Position numbers and translations under genes: made by a program
The notes under the pieces: model-generated
Seen by the model: the letters and a program-made list of their open reading frames with translations, nothing else
The model's database searches: none
Told to the model about the DNA's origin: nothing
Assembly (NCBI GenBank): GCA_015056005.1
Contig: SVHB01000024.1
Coordinates: forward strand, 1-33,746
Length of the DNA stretch: 33,746 bases
Direction: 5' to 3'
Source: Clostridiales bacterium
GTDB lineage: Bacteria > Bacillota > Clostridia > Christensenellales > UBA1750
Shown: positions 1 to 8,490 of the stretch, piece by piece
Numbering within the stretch: the stretch's first letter is position 1
How the letters are laid out: each line of letters begins with the position of its first letter

Positions 1-2406
1 CACAAGAGCATGCAGAATTTCGGTAAGACCATTGAAGAGATAAACGACGCACAGAAATATCAGATACTTGCGCTCACCGTGCGCGACCAGATCATGGAAA
101 AGCGCGCCCTGTCCTCCGGCAGGCGCATGGAAGCGGGCGCAAGGAAGGTGTACTACCTTTCCGTAGAATTTTTGATCGGCAGGCTCATGAGCAACAACAT
201 GATAAACCTTTTGTCCGACACCGCGTATAGGGCGGCCTGCGATGAGCTTGGCATCAACTTAAACGCAGTTGAGGAATACGAGCCCGAGCCCGGCCTTGGC
301 AACGGCGGCCTTGGCAGGCTTGCAGCCTGTTTCCTCGATTCTCTGACCTCCATGTCCCTTCCCGCAATGGGCTGCTCCATCAGGTACGAGTTCGGCCTGT
401 TCAGGCAGAAGATACTGGACGGCAACCAGGTAGAGCTTGCGGACAACTGGCTCGAGAACGGCAACATCTGGGAGATCCCCGTGCCCGAAGACGAGTGCGA
501 GGTCCATTTCTACGGCAGAGTTGAAGAGGACTGGTCCTCCGGCAAGCTCAAAATCAAGCATGTCGACTATTCCACCGTCCTTGCTATGCCCTACGATATC
601 CCCGTTGTGGGTTATGACACCAACCGCGTAAACCAGCTGCGCCTGTGGAGCGCCAAGGCTCCCGAGCGCATCAACATGCACTACTTCAATCAGGGCGAGT
701 ACACCCGCATGATGGAAGAAAAAGACCTTGCCGAGGTCATCTCCAAGGTCCTCTATCCCGAAGACAGGCACATTCAGGGCAAGGAGCTGCGCTTAAGGCA
801 GCATTACTTCCTTGCAAGCGCCACCATGCAGCTGATCGTCAAGGACTTTAAGAAGACCTACACCGAAGACCTCACCCGCCTGCCCGAGAAGATCGCCATC
901 CAGATCAACGACACCCATCCCGGTCTTGCCATCCCCGAGCTCATGCGCATCATGATGGACGAGAACGGCTATTCATGGGAGGACGCAGAGTACGTCTGCC
1001 GCAGGGTCTTTGCATACACCAACCACACCGTCCTTTCCGAGGCTCTTGAGCGCTGGGGCGAGGACATCGTAAAGACCACCCTGCCCAGGATTTATTCCAT
1101 CTTAGTCGAAATGAACAGGCGCCTTTGCAAGCGCCTTTGGGATTTCTACCCCAACCAGTGGGAGAAGATCGCTTCCATGGCGATCATCGCCTACGGCCAG
1201 ATCCATATGGCAAACCTGTGCGTCGATATCGCCCACACCGTAAACGGCGTATCCCAGCTGCACGCCCAGATATTAAAGCGCGATACCTTCCGCGATTTCT
1301 ATGTCACCGATCCCGGGAAATTCTTAGGCATCACCAACGGCATTACTCACCGTCGCTGGCTGCTGGATTCCAACCCCGGTTTGACTAACCTCATCTGCGA
1401 GGCGATCGGCGACGGCTTCAAGCGCGATCCTTCCAAGCTCGAAGATCTGCTCGCCTTCCGCAAGGATAAGGCGTTCCTTGATAAGTATGCTCAGGTCAAG
1501 CGCGATAACAAGGTCAGGCTTTCCAACTACCTCAAGGAGCGTCAGGGCGAGGATATCGACCCCGATTCCATCTTCGATGTTCAGGCAAAGCGCCTGCACG
1601 AGTACAAGCGCCAGCTGCTCAACATCCTGCATGTCATGCACCTTTACAACCGCATCAAGACCGAGCCCCGCTTCAGGATGCCCAAGAAGACCTTCATCTT
1701 CGCCGCAAAGGCCGCGCCCGGTTATTCCATGGCAAAGCAGATCATCAAGCTCATAAACGACGTTGCCCGCATGATCAACAACGATCCCAAGGCTTCCAAG
1801 TACCTCAAGGTCGTTTTCCTTGAAAATTACTGCGTTTCCAACGCCGAGATCCTCATCCCCGCTGCCAATATCTCCGAGCAGATCTCCACTGCCGGCAAGG
1901 AAGCCAGCGGCACCGGCAACATGAAGTTCATGATGAACGGCGCCCTCACCTGCGGCACCATGGACGGCGCAAACGTCGAGATCTACGAGCGCGTGGGCGA
2001 TGAAAACATCTATATCTTCGGCCTGCTCGCGCAGGAGGTCGATAACCTCATCAAGCATAACCAGTACCGCGCAGGTCAGGTCTACGAGGCAGACGCGCGC
2101 ATCCGCCGCGTGCTCGATCAGCTGATCGACGGTACCATCAACCCCGACCAGCCCAAGATGTTCGGCGATATCTACCACGCCCTCCTGTTCGGTCAGTGGG
2201 GTCAGATGGCCGATCCCTACCTCGTCCTTAAAGACTTCGACGCCTACGTCTCCGTCAAGGAGCGCATCAATAAGGACTATACCAACCACTATAAGTGGCA
2301 GGAAATGGCCCTCGTCAATACCGCAATGAGCGGCTTCTTCTCCTCCGACCGTACCATCGACGAGTACAACCAGCGCATCTGGGGTCTGTCGCCTATTACT
2401 GAGTAG
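1..2406 (+). CDS. glgP: Glycogen/maltodextrin phosphorylase (GT35), 5' partial
   Basis: Phosphorolysis of alpha-1,4-glucans to glucose-1-phosphate, in the cytoplasm. The reading frame is open from base 1 (His-Lys-Ser before the Met at 10). The segment around that Met resembles the 'K-S-M-FGK' stretch about 20 residues inside clostridial phosphorylases, so the true start is probably left of the window and Met10 is internal. The GNGGLGRLAACFLDSL motif near residue 100 is typical. The PLP site motif EASGTGNMKFMMNG has its Lys at codon 642 counted from base 1, followed by MDGANVEI, as in the family. About 800 residues are visible, near the usual 800-830. The stop is followed after one base by the G-run of a repeat composite; no intrinsic terminator is visible. 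In related Firmicutes mnmE usually precedes mnmG; here glgP does. Confidence 0.95.
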   Translation, partial: HKSMQNFGKTIEEINDAQKYQILALTVRDQIMEKRALSSGRRMEAGARKVYYLSVEFLIGRLMSNNMINLLSDTAYRAACDELGINLNAVEEYEPEPGLGNGGLGRLAACFLDSLTSMSLPAMGCSIRYEFGLFRQKILDGNQVELADNWLENGNIWEIPVPEDECEVHFYGRVEEDWSSGKLKIKHVDYSTVLAMPYDIPVVGYDTNRVNQLRLWSAKAPERINMHYFNQGEYTRMMEEKDLAEVISKVLYPEDRHIQGKELRLRQHYFLASATMQLIVKDFKKTYTEDLTRLPEKIAIQINDTHPGLAIPELMRIMMDENGYSWEDAEYVCRRVFAYTNHTVLSEALERWGEDIVKTTLPRIYSILVEMNRRLCKRLWDFYPNQWEKIASMAIIAYGQIHMANLCVDIAHTVNGVSQLHAQILKRDTFRDFYVTDPGKFLGITNGITHRRWLLDSNPGLTNLICEAIGDGFKRDPSKLEDLLAFRKDKAFLDKYAQVKRDNKVRLSNYLKERQGEDIDPDSIFDVQAKRLHEYKRQLLNILHVMHLYNRIKTEPRFRMPKKTFIFAAKAAPGYSMAKQIIKLINDVARMINNDPKASKYLKVVFLENYCVSNAEILIPAANISEQISTAGKEASGTGNMKFMMNGALTCGTMDGANVEIYERVGDENIYIFGLLAQEVDNLIKHNQYRAGQVYEADARIRRVLDQLIDGTINPDQPKMFGDIYHALLFGQWGQMADPYLVLKDFDAYVSVKERINKDYTNHYKWQEMALVNTAMSGFFSSDRTIDEYNQRIWGLSPITE

Positions 2407-3060
2407 TGGGGGTACGTTCGAGAGGTTTCACCTCTCGAGCTCTCTGACCAAGGGTTTGCAACCCTTGGAACCCGCGGCATTTTGTTTGAGTAATTGAATA
2501 CGTTAGCTTACGCGTGACCCGTAAAGTATGGGTCACGCGTGATTTATTTTCAGGAAGTTTATTCTTTAGGGTAGTTACTAATCAAAACATGCGCGCATTG
2601 CATATTACTTGTTATGACTCCTTCAGTCAACTTCGCTGACAGCGACGTGCATAAAGAGGAAGACTCCTGTAACACAAACGCTTGGATTAAGAAAAACTAT
2701 TTTTTATATACTTACATTTGAGGTTGCAGTATTTAAAGGCGCCCTCCCCGAGGGAGCTGGCGCCCGAAGGGCGACTGAGGGAGTCCTCTAAGTAGCTAGC
2801 CAAAGCTCGCCGCAGGTTTGTCCCGCGGCGCGTCGGTGGCAGCCGCAAGGCTGACGGAAGGAGTAATAGCAAGTATTTTGCGTGCGCGGATTCTTGGTTC
2901 GCAGAATTTATGACGGCTGAAGAACCGGTAAGTTTTTTAAGGTATAGAAGCCATCTCGCGCACATATCGCGCGGCGAAGCCGCATATCGCGTTTGCGCAA
3001 GCAAACATATCGCTCACGAAGTGACGATCTTGGGGTTACGTTCGAGATGGCTGCGCCCTT
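2407..3060 (+). repeat. Mosaic composite, F orientation (copy 1)
   Basis: No gene. From the glgP stop: GGGGGTACG; C cap hairpin 2418-2438 (TCGAGAGGT, loop TTC, ACCTCTCGA); B hairpin 2448-2468 (CCAAGGGTT, loop TGC, AACCCTTGG); E palindrome 2510-2540; linker; a GGCGCCC/GGGCG hairpin block near 2739-2780; a CAGCC-GCAA-GGCTG hairpin near 2843-2856; the 'tattttgcgtgcgcg' G segment from about 2873; and a D array at 2955-3030. The array holds GCGGC-GAA-GCCGC, GTTTGC-GCAA-GCAAAC and TCAC-GAA-GTGA separated by ATATCGC. A half C hairpin follows at about 3036-3058. Short open frames here translate repeats and are not genes. Confidence 0.9.
2510..2540 (+). repeat. E palindrome 1 (F)
   Basis: Arms ACGCGTGACCC / GGGTCACGCGT, loop GTAAAGTAT; followed by GATTTATTTT. 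Confidence 0.93.
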
Positions 3061-3480
3061 TTTTTGGAAGAAGGCTTTGCCTTCTCCCAAAGATTTTTCT
3101 TCCTCTGGCAGATAGATTTTGTTCTTTAGTTGTTTATGTGGAAGAAGGCATTGCCTTCTCCCAAACCCTCATCCACCAAGGGATTTCATCCCTTGGATTC
3201 CTGAATCTTTGGGATCAGGTAATTTCATACTGTAGCTTACGCGTTGCCCGTAAAGTATGGGCAACGCGTGATTTATTTTTAGGGGAGTTATGCGATAGAA
3301 ATTAAGGGTTATTCAGCCTTTTCTTTTTGTAATAGACTGCGGTGTTTAAAGGCTCCCTCTTGAGGGAGCTGTCAGCGAAGCTGACTGAGGTAGTCCTCTA
3401 AGTAGCTAGCCAAAGCTCGCCGCAGGTTTGTCCCGCGGCGCGTCGCTGGCACGGCGAAGCCGTGACGGAAGGAGTTTTCA
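3061..3480 (+). repeat. Mosaic composite, F orientation (copy 2, lacks D array)
   Basis: There are two A caps: 3069-3085 (AGAAGGC, TTT, GCCTTCT) and 3143-3159 (same arms, loop ATT). Then come the B hairpin 3176-3196 (CCAAGGGAT, TTC, ATCCCTTGG), the E palindrome 3239-3269, hairpins CTCCCTC-TT-GAGGGAG (3353-3368) and GTCAGC-GAA-GCTGAC (3371-3385), and CACGGC-GAA-GCCGTG (3450-3464). The last occupies the place where copy 1 has CAGCC-GCAA-GGCTG, a stem replaced by a different but paired stem. The copy stops before the G segment and D array. Confidence 0.87.
3239..3269 (+). repeat. E palindrome 2 (F)
   Basis: Arms ACGCGTTGCCC / GGGCAACGCGT, loop GTAAAGTAT. Confidence 0.93.
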
Positions 3481-3504
3481 AAGTAACCAGCCAAAGCCCA
3501 ACGC

Positions 3505-3533
3505 TTGACATTTCCCTTGTCGTATTTTGCAAT
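3505..3533 (+). promoter_or_regulatory. Possible promoter upstream of mnmG
   Basis: A perfect -35 TTGACA (3505-3510) with 17-bp spacing to TGCAAT (4 of 6 matches). It lies in non-repeat DNA between the left (F) and right (R) composites. A second weak pair, TTGTCG and TATACT (3541-3546), overlaps it. A hairpin with arms ATACTTAA/TTAAGTAT (3542-3562, loop TCTGG) follows. If used, the mnmG leader would be about 600 nt and contain the whole R composite. Weak -10, so tentative. Confidence 0.35.
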
Positions 3534-3562
3534 TCTATGTTATACTTAATCTGGTTAAGTAT

Positions 3563-4120
3563 GTATTGCGCCTATGGTGCAGCAAGAGATTGCACCTTCG
3601 GTGCAGCGATATTCCCTTCGGGAGCGATATTCACCTTTGGTGAGCGATATGCGCCTTCGGCGCGCGATATGTGCGCGATAGAGTTTTTGCGCCTTATCAC
3701 AGTAACCGTTTCTTCATCCGTCAAAAATTTTGCGAACGAAGAATACGCGCACGCAAAATACTTGTTATTACTCCTTCCGTCAGCCTTGCGGCTGCCACCG
3801 ACGCGCCTCGGACAAGCCTCGGCGGGCTTTGGCTACAAACAGTCCACCGGACTGTTTGCTTAACGCGTCGCCCCCTCAAGAGGGAGGCTTTAAATAGAGC
3901 ATACTCTAACAAGAAAAGAAACGGACGATTGGCTGTCCAAATCTCTGTCGCATAAGTTCTCACAAAAGCGATCACGAGGAACCCATACTTTACGGGTTCC
4001 TCGTAAGCCAATGTATAAAATTTACTGATCCCAAAGTCTCAGGAATCCAAGGGATGAAATCCCTTGGTGGATGAGGGCTTGGGAGAAGGCAACGCCTTCT
4101 TCCAAAAAAAACGTCCCCCT
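3563..4120 (-). repeat. Mosaic composite, R orientation (copy 3)
   Basis: Read left to right this is the mirror order. The D array (about 3585-3680) has GCGATAT at 3606, 3624, 3644 and 3664 between TGCACC-TTC-GGTGCA, TCCC-TTC-GGGA, TCACC-TTT-GGTGA and GCGCC-TTC-GGCGC. Then follow the G segment, a hairpin AAACAGTCC-ACC-GGACTGTTT (3837-3857), the linker, E (3974-4004), B (4047-4067, loop GAA), A cap (4084-4100, loop AAC) and an outer end ACGTCCCCC (4111-4119). The composite ends about 10 bases before the mnmG ribosome binding site. Confidence 0.9.
3974..4004 (-). repeat. E palindrome 3 (R)
   Basis: Arms ACGAGGAACCC / GGGTTCCTCGT, loop on this strand ATACTTTAC. Confidence 0.93.
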
Positions 4121-4143
4121 CTCCACCCCACAAAGGAGCGACC

Positions 4144-6012
4144 ATGAAATACGAAGCAGTAGTAGTAGGCGCGGGGCATGCAGGCGTAGAAGCGGCGCTT
4201 GCGCTTGCGCGGATGGGTCACAGGACCCTGCTTATGACGCTGAACATAGACGGCGTAGCGCTGATGGCGTGCAACCCTGCGATAGGCGGCACAGCGAAGG
4301 GCCACCTTGTAAGGGAGGTCGACGCGCTGGGCGGCGAGATGGGCAAATGCATTGACGATGTATTTTTGCAGTCGAGGATGCTCAACACCGGCAAAGGCCC
4401 CGCTGTCCATTCGCTCAGAGCGCAGGCCGACAAAAAGATGTACCAGTTCAGGATGACCAGAACACTGCTCAGACAGGAGAACCTTGACCTCATCCAGGCA
4501 GAAGCGGCCGAGATAATAACTAAGGGCGGTAAGGTCACCGGCGTAAAAACCGCAACAGGCGTTGTTTATGACTGCGCAGCAGCCGTGCTCGCAACCGGCG
4601 TTTACCTAAAGAGCAGAATCATCATCGGCGAATACATGGCAAACGAAGGCCCCTCCGGTCTCACCAACGCAAACCCGCTGTCGGACAGCCTTAAAAGCCT
4701 CGGCTTTGAACTGAGAAGGTTCAAGACCGGCACCCCCGCAAGGGTGGATATAAAATCTGTTGATCTGAGCAAATTGGAACCCCAGTACGGCGACAGCAAG
4801 ATCGTCCCCTTCTCTTTCATGAACGATAATCTTGAGAAGGACCAGATCTGCTGCTACCTTGGGTATACCAATGCAAAAACCCATGAGATCATTAGAAATA
4901 ACCTCCACCGCGCGCCCATGTTTACCGGCGTTATCGAGGGCGTCGGCCCAAGGTACTGCCCCTCGATCGAGGACAAGATCGTAAGATTCGCGGATAAAGA
5001 ACGCCACCAGTTCTTCTTGGAGCCCGAAAGCGTGTTTTCCGACGAATGGTACGTGCAGGGCATGAGCAGCTCGCTGCCCGAGGACGTGCAAAGGCAGTTT
5101 TATAAGACCTTGGACGGCTTTGAAAACGTCCGCATCACAAGATTGGCTTACGCCATCGAGTACGACTGCATCAACCCCACCGTTCTAAAGCGTACATTGG
5201 AGAGCAAGGACATAAAAGGCCTGTTCTTCGCAGGGCAGATCAACGGCTCCTCGGGCTATGAGGAAGCCGCCGCTCAGGGCATCATCGCCGGCATCAACGC
5301 CGCAAGAATGCTTGAAGATAAGGGAGAAGTCGTCCTTGGCAGGGCCGACGCATACATCGGCGTTTTGATCGACGACCTTACCACCAAGGGCACCAACGAG
5401 CCCTACCGCATGATGACGTCGCGTGCAGAATACAGGCTCACCCTCAGGCAGGACAACGCCGATATGCGCCTGACAAAAATCGGCCTTGATATCGGCCTTG
5501 CGGAAGAAAAGCGCGGCGAAAAGCTGGAAAAGAAGCTCAAAGACATCGAGACAGGCGTATTAGCCCTTGAAAAAGTCCGCTTTACCCCCGATGAAGTAAA
5601 CGAAACTTTATTAAGCTTGGGCGAAAGCCCCGTATCGGGCAGGGTCAGCGGCATCGAGCTGATGAAAAGGCAGAAGGTCACCTGGGATATCTTGAAATCC
5701 ATCAAGCCCGACGAGCTGCCCGATATCTGCTATCAGGCGGGCGAGCAGATCGAGATCAGGCTCAAATACGAGGGGTATCTCAGGCGTCAGGAGGCGCAGA
5801 GCGCCGAGTTCCGCAGAAAGGAAGCGCAGAAGCTGCCCGAAGATGTCGATTACAGTAAGATCGACTCCCTCAGGATAGAAGCGCGCCAGAAGCTTTCCGC
5901 CATCCGCCCCGAGACCCTGGGTCAGGCGGCGCGAATTTCGGGCGTTTCCCCCGGCGATATCAGCGTGCTCATGGTATATTTGGAAAAAAGAAAGCGTGAA
6001 AAAACACTATGA
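4144..6012 (+). CDS. mnmG: tRNA uridine-5-carboxymethylaminomethyl modification enzyme MnmG (GidA)
   Basis: FAD-dependent subunit that, with MnmE, modifies wobble U34 of tRNAs reading NNA/NNG codons. The 622 residues match the usual length of about 630. The N-terminus has the dinucleotide-binding motif VVGAGHAGVEAALAL (residues 7-21), then NPAIGG and the family motifs RFKTGTPAR and NGSSGYEEAAAQG. Start chosen at 4144 with AAAGGAG about 6 bases upstream. The stop overlaps the rsmG start as ATGA (6009-6012), so the two are translationally coupled, the classical gidA-gidB arrangement next to oriC in Firmicutes. mnmE is not in the window. Confidence 0.97.
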   Translation: MKYEAVVVGAGHAGVEAALALARMGHRTLLMTLNIDGVALMACNPAIGGTAKGHLVREVDALGGEMGKCIDDVFLQSRMLNTGKGPAVHSLRAQADKKMYQFRMTRTLLRQENLDLIQAEAAEIITKGGKVTGVKTATGVVYDCAAAVLATGVYLKSRIIIGEYMANEGPSGLTNANPLSDSLKSLGFELRRFKTGTPARVDIKSVDLSKLEPQYGDSKIVPFSFMNDNLEKDQICCYLGYTNAKTHEIIRNNLHRAPMFTGVIEGVGPRYCPSIEDKIVRFADKERHQFFLEPESVFSDEWYVQGMSSSLPEDVQRQFYKTLDGFENVRITRLAYAIEYDCINPTVLKRTLESKDIKGLFFAGQINGSSGYEEAAAQGIIAGINAARMLEDKGEVVLGRADAYIGVLIDDLTTKGTNEPYRMMTSRAEYRLTLRQDNADMRLTKIGLDIGLAEEKRGEKLEKKLKDIETGVLALEKVRFTPDEVNETLLSLGESPVSGRVSGIELMKRQKVTWDILKSIKPDELPDICYQAGEQIEIRLKYEGYLRRQEAQSAEFRRKEAQKLPEDVDYSKIDSLRIEARQKLSAIRPETLGQAARISGVSPGDISVLMVYLEKRKREKTL

Positions 6013-6740
6013 TCGGCGAATTTACGGTTGAAATACTTAAAAAAGCGGGGCTTAACCAGATCCCCGGCGATGCGGCGGAGAAATTCACCGCATTTTACGA
6101 CATGTTGATCGAAGCCAACAAAAAATTCAATCTCACAAGGATCGAAAGCGAGACTGACGCTGCGTGGAAGCATTTTTATGACAGCGCCGCCCCCCTCATC
6201 CACGCCGCTTCCTACATCAAAGAGGGAGCCAAAGTCATCGACCTCGGCGCGGGCGCGGGCTTTCCCTCCATCCCCCTCATGATCCTTAGAAGAGACCTTT
6301 CCTTCACCATGGTCGACGCGGTCGGCAAAAAGGTCAATTTCTTGAACGAGACCTGCGCCGCGCTTTCCCTCCCCGGAAAGGCTTTGCACGCAAGGGGCGA
6401 GGAGCTTGCAAGGGAGCCCGGCTTCCGCGACAGCTTCGACCTCGCCTTGGCAAGGGCGGTCGCCTCCTATAACACCCTCATCGAGCTCACCCTTCCCTTC
6501 GTAAACGTCGGCGGCAGCTTCATCGCCTACAAGGGCCCGGGCATCGACGAGGAGCTCATCAATTCCGACCGCGCGCTTTCCGCTCTTGGCTGTGAAGAAA
6601 AATACATAAAATCCGATTACTCCCTTTTTGACGGCGAGCAGAGCCGCACCCTCATTATCGCGCGCAAAATCCGCCCCACTCCCCCAAATTTCCCCAGAAC
6701 CTTCGCTCAGATAAAAAAATCGCCGATCGGCAGCAAATAG
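6009..6740 (+). CDS. rsmG: 16S rRNA (guanine527-N7)-methyltransferase RsmG (GidB)
   Basis: SAM-dependent methylation of G527 in 16S rRNA. The 243 residues are typical. The SAM-binding loop VIDLGAGAGFPSIPLMI is near residues 76-92, followed by the FVDAxxKK-like MVDAVGKKVNFL and the ALARAVASYNTLIEL motif. It overlaps the mnmG stop by 4 bases (ATGA) and is followed 20 bases after its stop by an intrinsic terminator, so mnmG-rsmG is a complete two-gene unit here. Confidence 0.96.
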   Translation: MIGEFTVEILKKAGLNQIPGDAAEKFTAFYDMLIEANKKFNLTRIESETDAAWKHFYDSAAPLIHAASYIKEGAKVIDLGAGAGFPSIPLMILRRDLSFTMVDAVGKKVNFLNETCAALSLPGKALHARGEELAREPGFRDSFDLALARAVASYNTLIELTLPFVNVGGSFIAYKGPGIDEELINSDRALSALGCEEKYIKSDYSLFDGEQSRTLIIARKIRPTPPNFPRTFAQIKKSPIGSK

Positions 6741-6741
6741 C

Positions 6742-6810
6742 CGACATTTATGTCGAATATGCGTGCGCAGCTTATGTCGCACGCTTTTTCTTGCTCTTTT
6801 GGCATATTCG
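6742..6810 (+). terminator. rsmG terminator nested in alternative hairpins, upstream of noc
   Basis: Stem GCGTGCG (6761-6767) / CGCACGC (6778-6784) followed by TTTTT (6785-6789). It is enclosed by a second perfect inverted repeat CGAATATGC (6754-6762) / GCATATTCG (6802-6810). A further CGACAT (6742-6747) can pair with ATGTCG at either 6750-6755 or 6774-6779. These pairings overlap the terminator stem, so mutually exclusive folds are possible, as in an attenuator. The terminator itself is clear; regulation is inference. Confidence 0.75.
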
Positions 6811-6852
6811 TGGCATTATACATGTACACGAAGACGAAAGGAGCGCGGCGAA

Positions 6853-7695
6853 ATGACTCAGCTTGCGATCAGGAAAACCGCCAATGACGATGCGGCAAAA
6901 CGGAAAGTGACCTCTGTACCGATATCAATGATACGCACCAACCCTTTCCAGCCGCGCAAATTTTTCTCCGAAGAAAACCTCTTTGAGCTCGCTCAATCCA
7001 TCCATCAGGTCGGGCTCATCCAGCCCATCACGGTCAGAAAGACCCGCAGCGAGGAATACGAGCTGATCGCGGGCGAGCGCAGGCTGCGCGCATGCATCAT
7101 GCTCGGGCTTCAGTACATCGACGCGATCGTGGTCACCGCCTACGATTCCGACTCCGCTTACATGGCGATGATCGAGAACCTGCAGCGCGAAAACCTTCAT
7201 TTCATCGAGGAAGCCGAGGGCTACATTAACATCATGCGCAAGATGGGCATCTCGCAGGACGAGCTGGCAAAGCGCGTGGGCAAAAACCAGTGCACCATCG
7301 CCAACAAGATCCGCATTTTGAAGCTCGCGCCCTCGGTCAAGCGCCTTATCCTTCAGCACAACCTCGTTGAGCGTCAGGCAAGGGCGCTCCTGCGCCTGCA
7401 CGACGAGGTGCTTCAAAAGCAGGCGATAACCTCCATCGTTCAGAATCAGATGAACGTCAAAGAGACCGAGTCCCTCATCGAGCGCATGCTGGACACCAAA
7501 TACCGCATGGATTCCGATTCCCCCAAGCGCGTGCCCCGCATCATGACCCTCACCGCCGACGCGCGTCTTTTTGTGAACTCCTTCAAGGACATCGTCGAAA
7601 AGATGAAGGTCGCAGGCTTTGACACCAAGTATTCCGCCACTCAGGCGCACGACCACCTTGAGATTAGCATTGTCATTCCCATGAAGCGCAGATGA
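6853..7695 (+). CDS. noc: Nucleoid occlusion protein Noc (ParB family)
   Basis: CTP-dependent DNA-clamping ParB paralogue that in Bacillus blocks division over the nucleoid. 280 residues (B. subtilis Noc 283). The start is ATG 6853 with AAAGGAG 10-15 bases upstream; an upstream in-frame GTG lacks an SD and lies in the terminator. N-terminal ParB/CTP motifs: NPFQPRK, GERRLRA and ENLQRENL. In the HTH region, residues aligned with Caulobacter ParB 173/179/184/201 are Gln (GKNQ), Lys (IANK), Lys (RILK) and Arg (VERQ), the published Noc-type combination. The ParB at 10686 has Arg, Ala, Ser and Gly. The N-terminus lacks the obvious amphipathic membrane helix of Bacillus Noc. It sits between rsmG and parA as in Bacillus. 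Confidence 0.93.
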   Translation: MTQLAIRKTANDDAAKRKVTSVPISMIRTNPFQPRKFFSEENLFELAQSIHQVGLIQPITVRKTRSEEYELIAGERRLRACIMLGLQYIDAIVVTAYDSDSAYMAMIENLQRENLHFIEEAEGYINIMRKMGISQDELAKRVGKNQCTIANKIRILKLAPSVKRLILQHNLVERQARALLRLHDEVLQKQAITSIVQNQMNVKETESLIERMLDTKYRMDSDSPKRVPRIMTLTADARLFVNSFKDIVEKMKVAGFDTKYSATQAHDHLEISIVIPMKRR

Positions 7696-7768
7696 TCCCC
7701 GCCGATCCTCGCCCGATTTAGTTTTCCTTCGGTCATTCCTCCGTTTACTCTTCATTATTCGATAATAA

Positions 7769-7784
7769 TGTTTCACGTGAAACG
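7769..7784. promoter_or_regulatory. parS: parS site 1
   Basis: The 14-bp palindrome GTTTCACGTGAAAC (7770-7783) is the core ParB-binding site, 15 of 16 to the consensus (final G for A). It lies 74 bp after the noc stop. Flanking AATAA / TTATT extends the symmetry. Confidence 0.96.
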
Positions 7785-7792
7785 TTATTATA

Positions 7793-7813
7793 GGGCGGAC
7801 CGCCCGTCCGCCC
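7793..7813. repeat. Perfect hairpin between parS and the noc terminator
   Basis: Arms GGGCGGAC (7793-7800) and GTCCGCCC (7806-7813) with loop CGCCC and no following T-run. It lies between parS and the terminator; role unknown. Confidence 0.6.
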
Positions 7814-7836
7814 GAAAATATGCCCCTTCACTCGTA

Positions 7837-7875
7837 CCCCCCGCCGGATCTGCCCGTCCGCGGGGGGATTTTTTT
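7837..7875 (+). terminator. Intrinsic terminator downstream of noc
   Basis: Arms CCCCCCGC (7837-7844) and GCGGGGGG (7860-7867), an inner CGGA/TCCG stem, then A and seven Ts (7869-7875). It ends the noc transcript after parS. Confidence 0.88.
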
Positions 7876-7889
7876 AGTTATGAGGGGTG

Positions 7890-8195
7890 GTTTTTATGGG
7901 AGAAGGCTTTGCCTTCTCCCATACCCTCATCCACCAAGGGATTTCATCCCTTGGATCCCGCGGCTTTGGGTTTTAGGAAGTCAAGCGGAAGCTGTCGATG
8001 GCGGCGGCAGGTATGCCGCCATCGAAAATGGCTGAGAGGAAGGGTCAAAGTATTTTGCGTGCGCGGTTTCTTCGTTTGCGAAATTTATGACGGCTGAAGA
8101 ATTGGTTACTGTGATAAGGCAGTAAAGTCGTCTCGCGCACATATCGCGCGGCGAAGCCGCATATCGCACGAGCGAAGCGAGTATATCGCTTTTTG
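7890..8195 (+). repeat. Mosaic composite, F orientation (copy 4)
   Basis: A cap with 12-bp arms ATGGGAGAAGGC / GCCTTCTCCCAT (7896-7922, loop TTT); B hairpin 7934-7954; E palindrome 7995-8025; G segment about 8048-8125 containing ATTTATGACGGCTGAAGAA; D array about 8132-8189 with GCGGC-GAA-GCCGC between ATATCGC spacers. The linker blocks present in copy 1 are missing. Confidence 0.88.
7995..8025 (+). repeat. E palindrome 4 (F)
   Basis: Arms TCGATGGCGGC / GCCGCCATCGA, loop GGCAGGTAT. Confidence 0.9.
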
Positions 8196-8199
8196 GGGG

Positions 8200-8490
8200 G
8201 GAGACGTTCGAGATGGCTGCGCCCTCTCGAGCTCTGGGCCCAAGGGATTTCATCCCTTGGATTCCGCGGCTTTTTGGGGGCGTGGGATGTTACGCGAAAG
8301 TGCGCGGCAAATGCAATCGTGGGAATTTATGCTGAAGACAAGTATTTTGCGTGCGCGTAAGCCAAATAACGAGAAATTTATGACGGCTGAAGAACAGGTT
8401 AGTTTAATAAGGCTTAAAAGTCGTCTCGCGCACATATCGCGCGGCGAAGCCGCATATCGCACGAGCGAAGCGAGTATATCGCTTTTTTGG
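8200..8490 (+). repeat. Mosaic composite, F orientation (copy 5, no E palindrome)
   Basis: C cap with one mismatch, 8208-8230 (CGAGATGG ... CCCTCTCG); B hairpin 8240-8260; then the G segment (about 8340-8415) and D array (8424-8482). The E palindrome and linker are absent, so modules can be lost independently. Confidence 0.85.

Noticed and set aside
259-771. Long antisense open frames within genes, for example 259-771, 1324-2289, 25415-26983 and 30374-32071 on the minus strand
   Set aside because: They are shadows of highly biased codon use in glgP, ilvD and purH; they have no SD and no recognisable domains.
3066-3085. Cap hairpins as ordinary rho-independent terminators
   Set aside because: The T-run precedes the hairpin in the gene-to-gap direction and As follow it in the other direction, so neither strand has stem followed directly by Us.
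2687-3863. Open frames of 60-133 codons in the repeat gaps, such as 2910-3305 and 3462-3863
   Set aside because: Their translations are repeat modules read as peptides (SHISRGEAAYR, KVNIAPEGNIA and similar), recur in many gaps in both orientations, and lack consistent SD sites. Automated annotation is likely to call them wrongly as proteins.
6763-6852. An upstream GTG start for noc adding a hydrophobic N-terminus
   Set aside because: It has no SD and lies within the rsmG terminator stem; ATG 6853 has AAAGGAG upstream and gives the family length.
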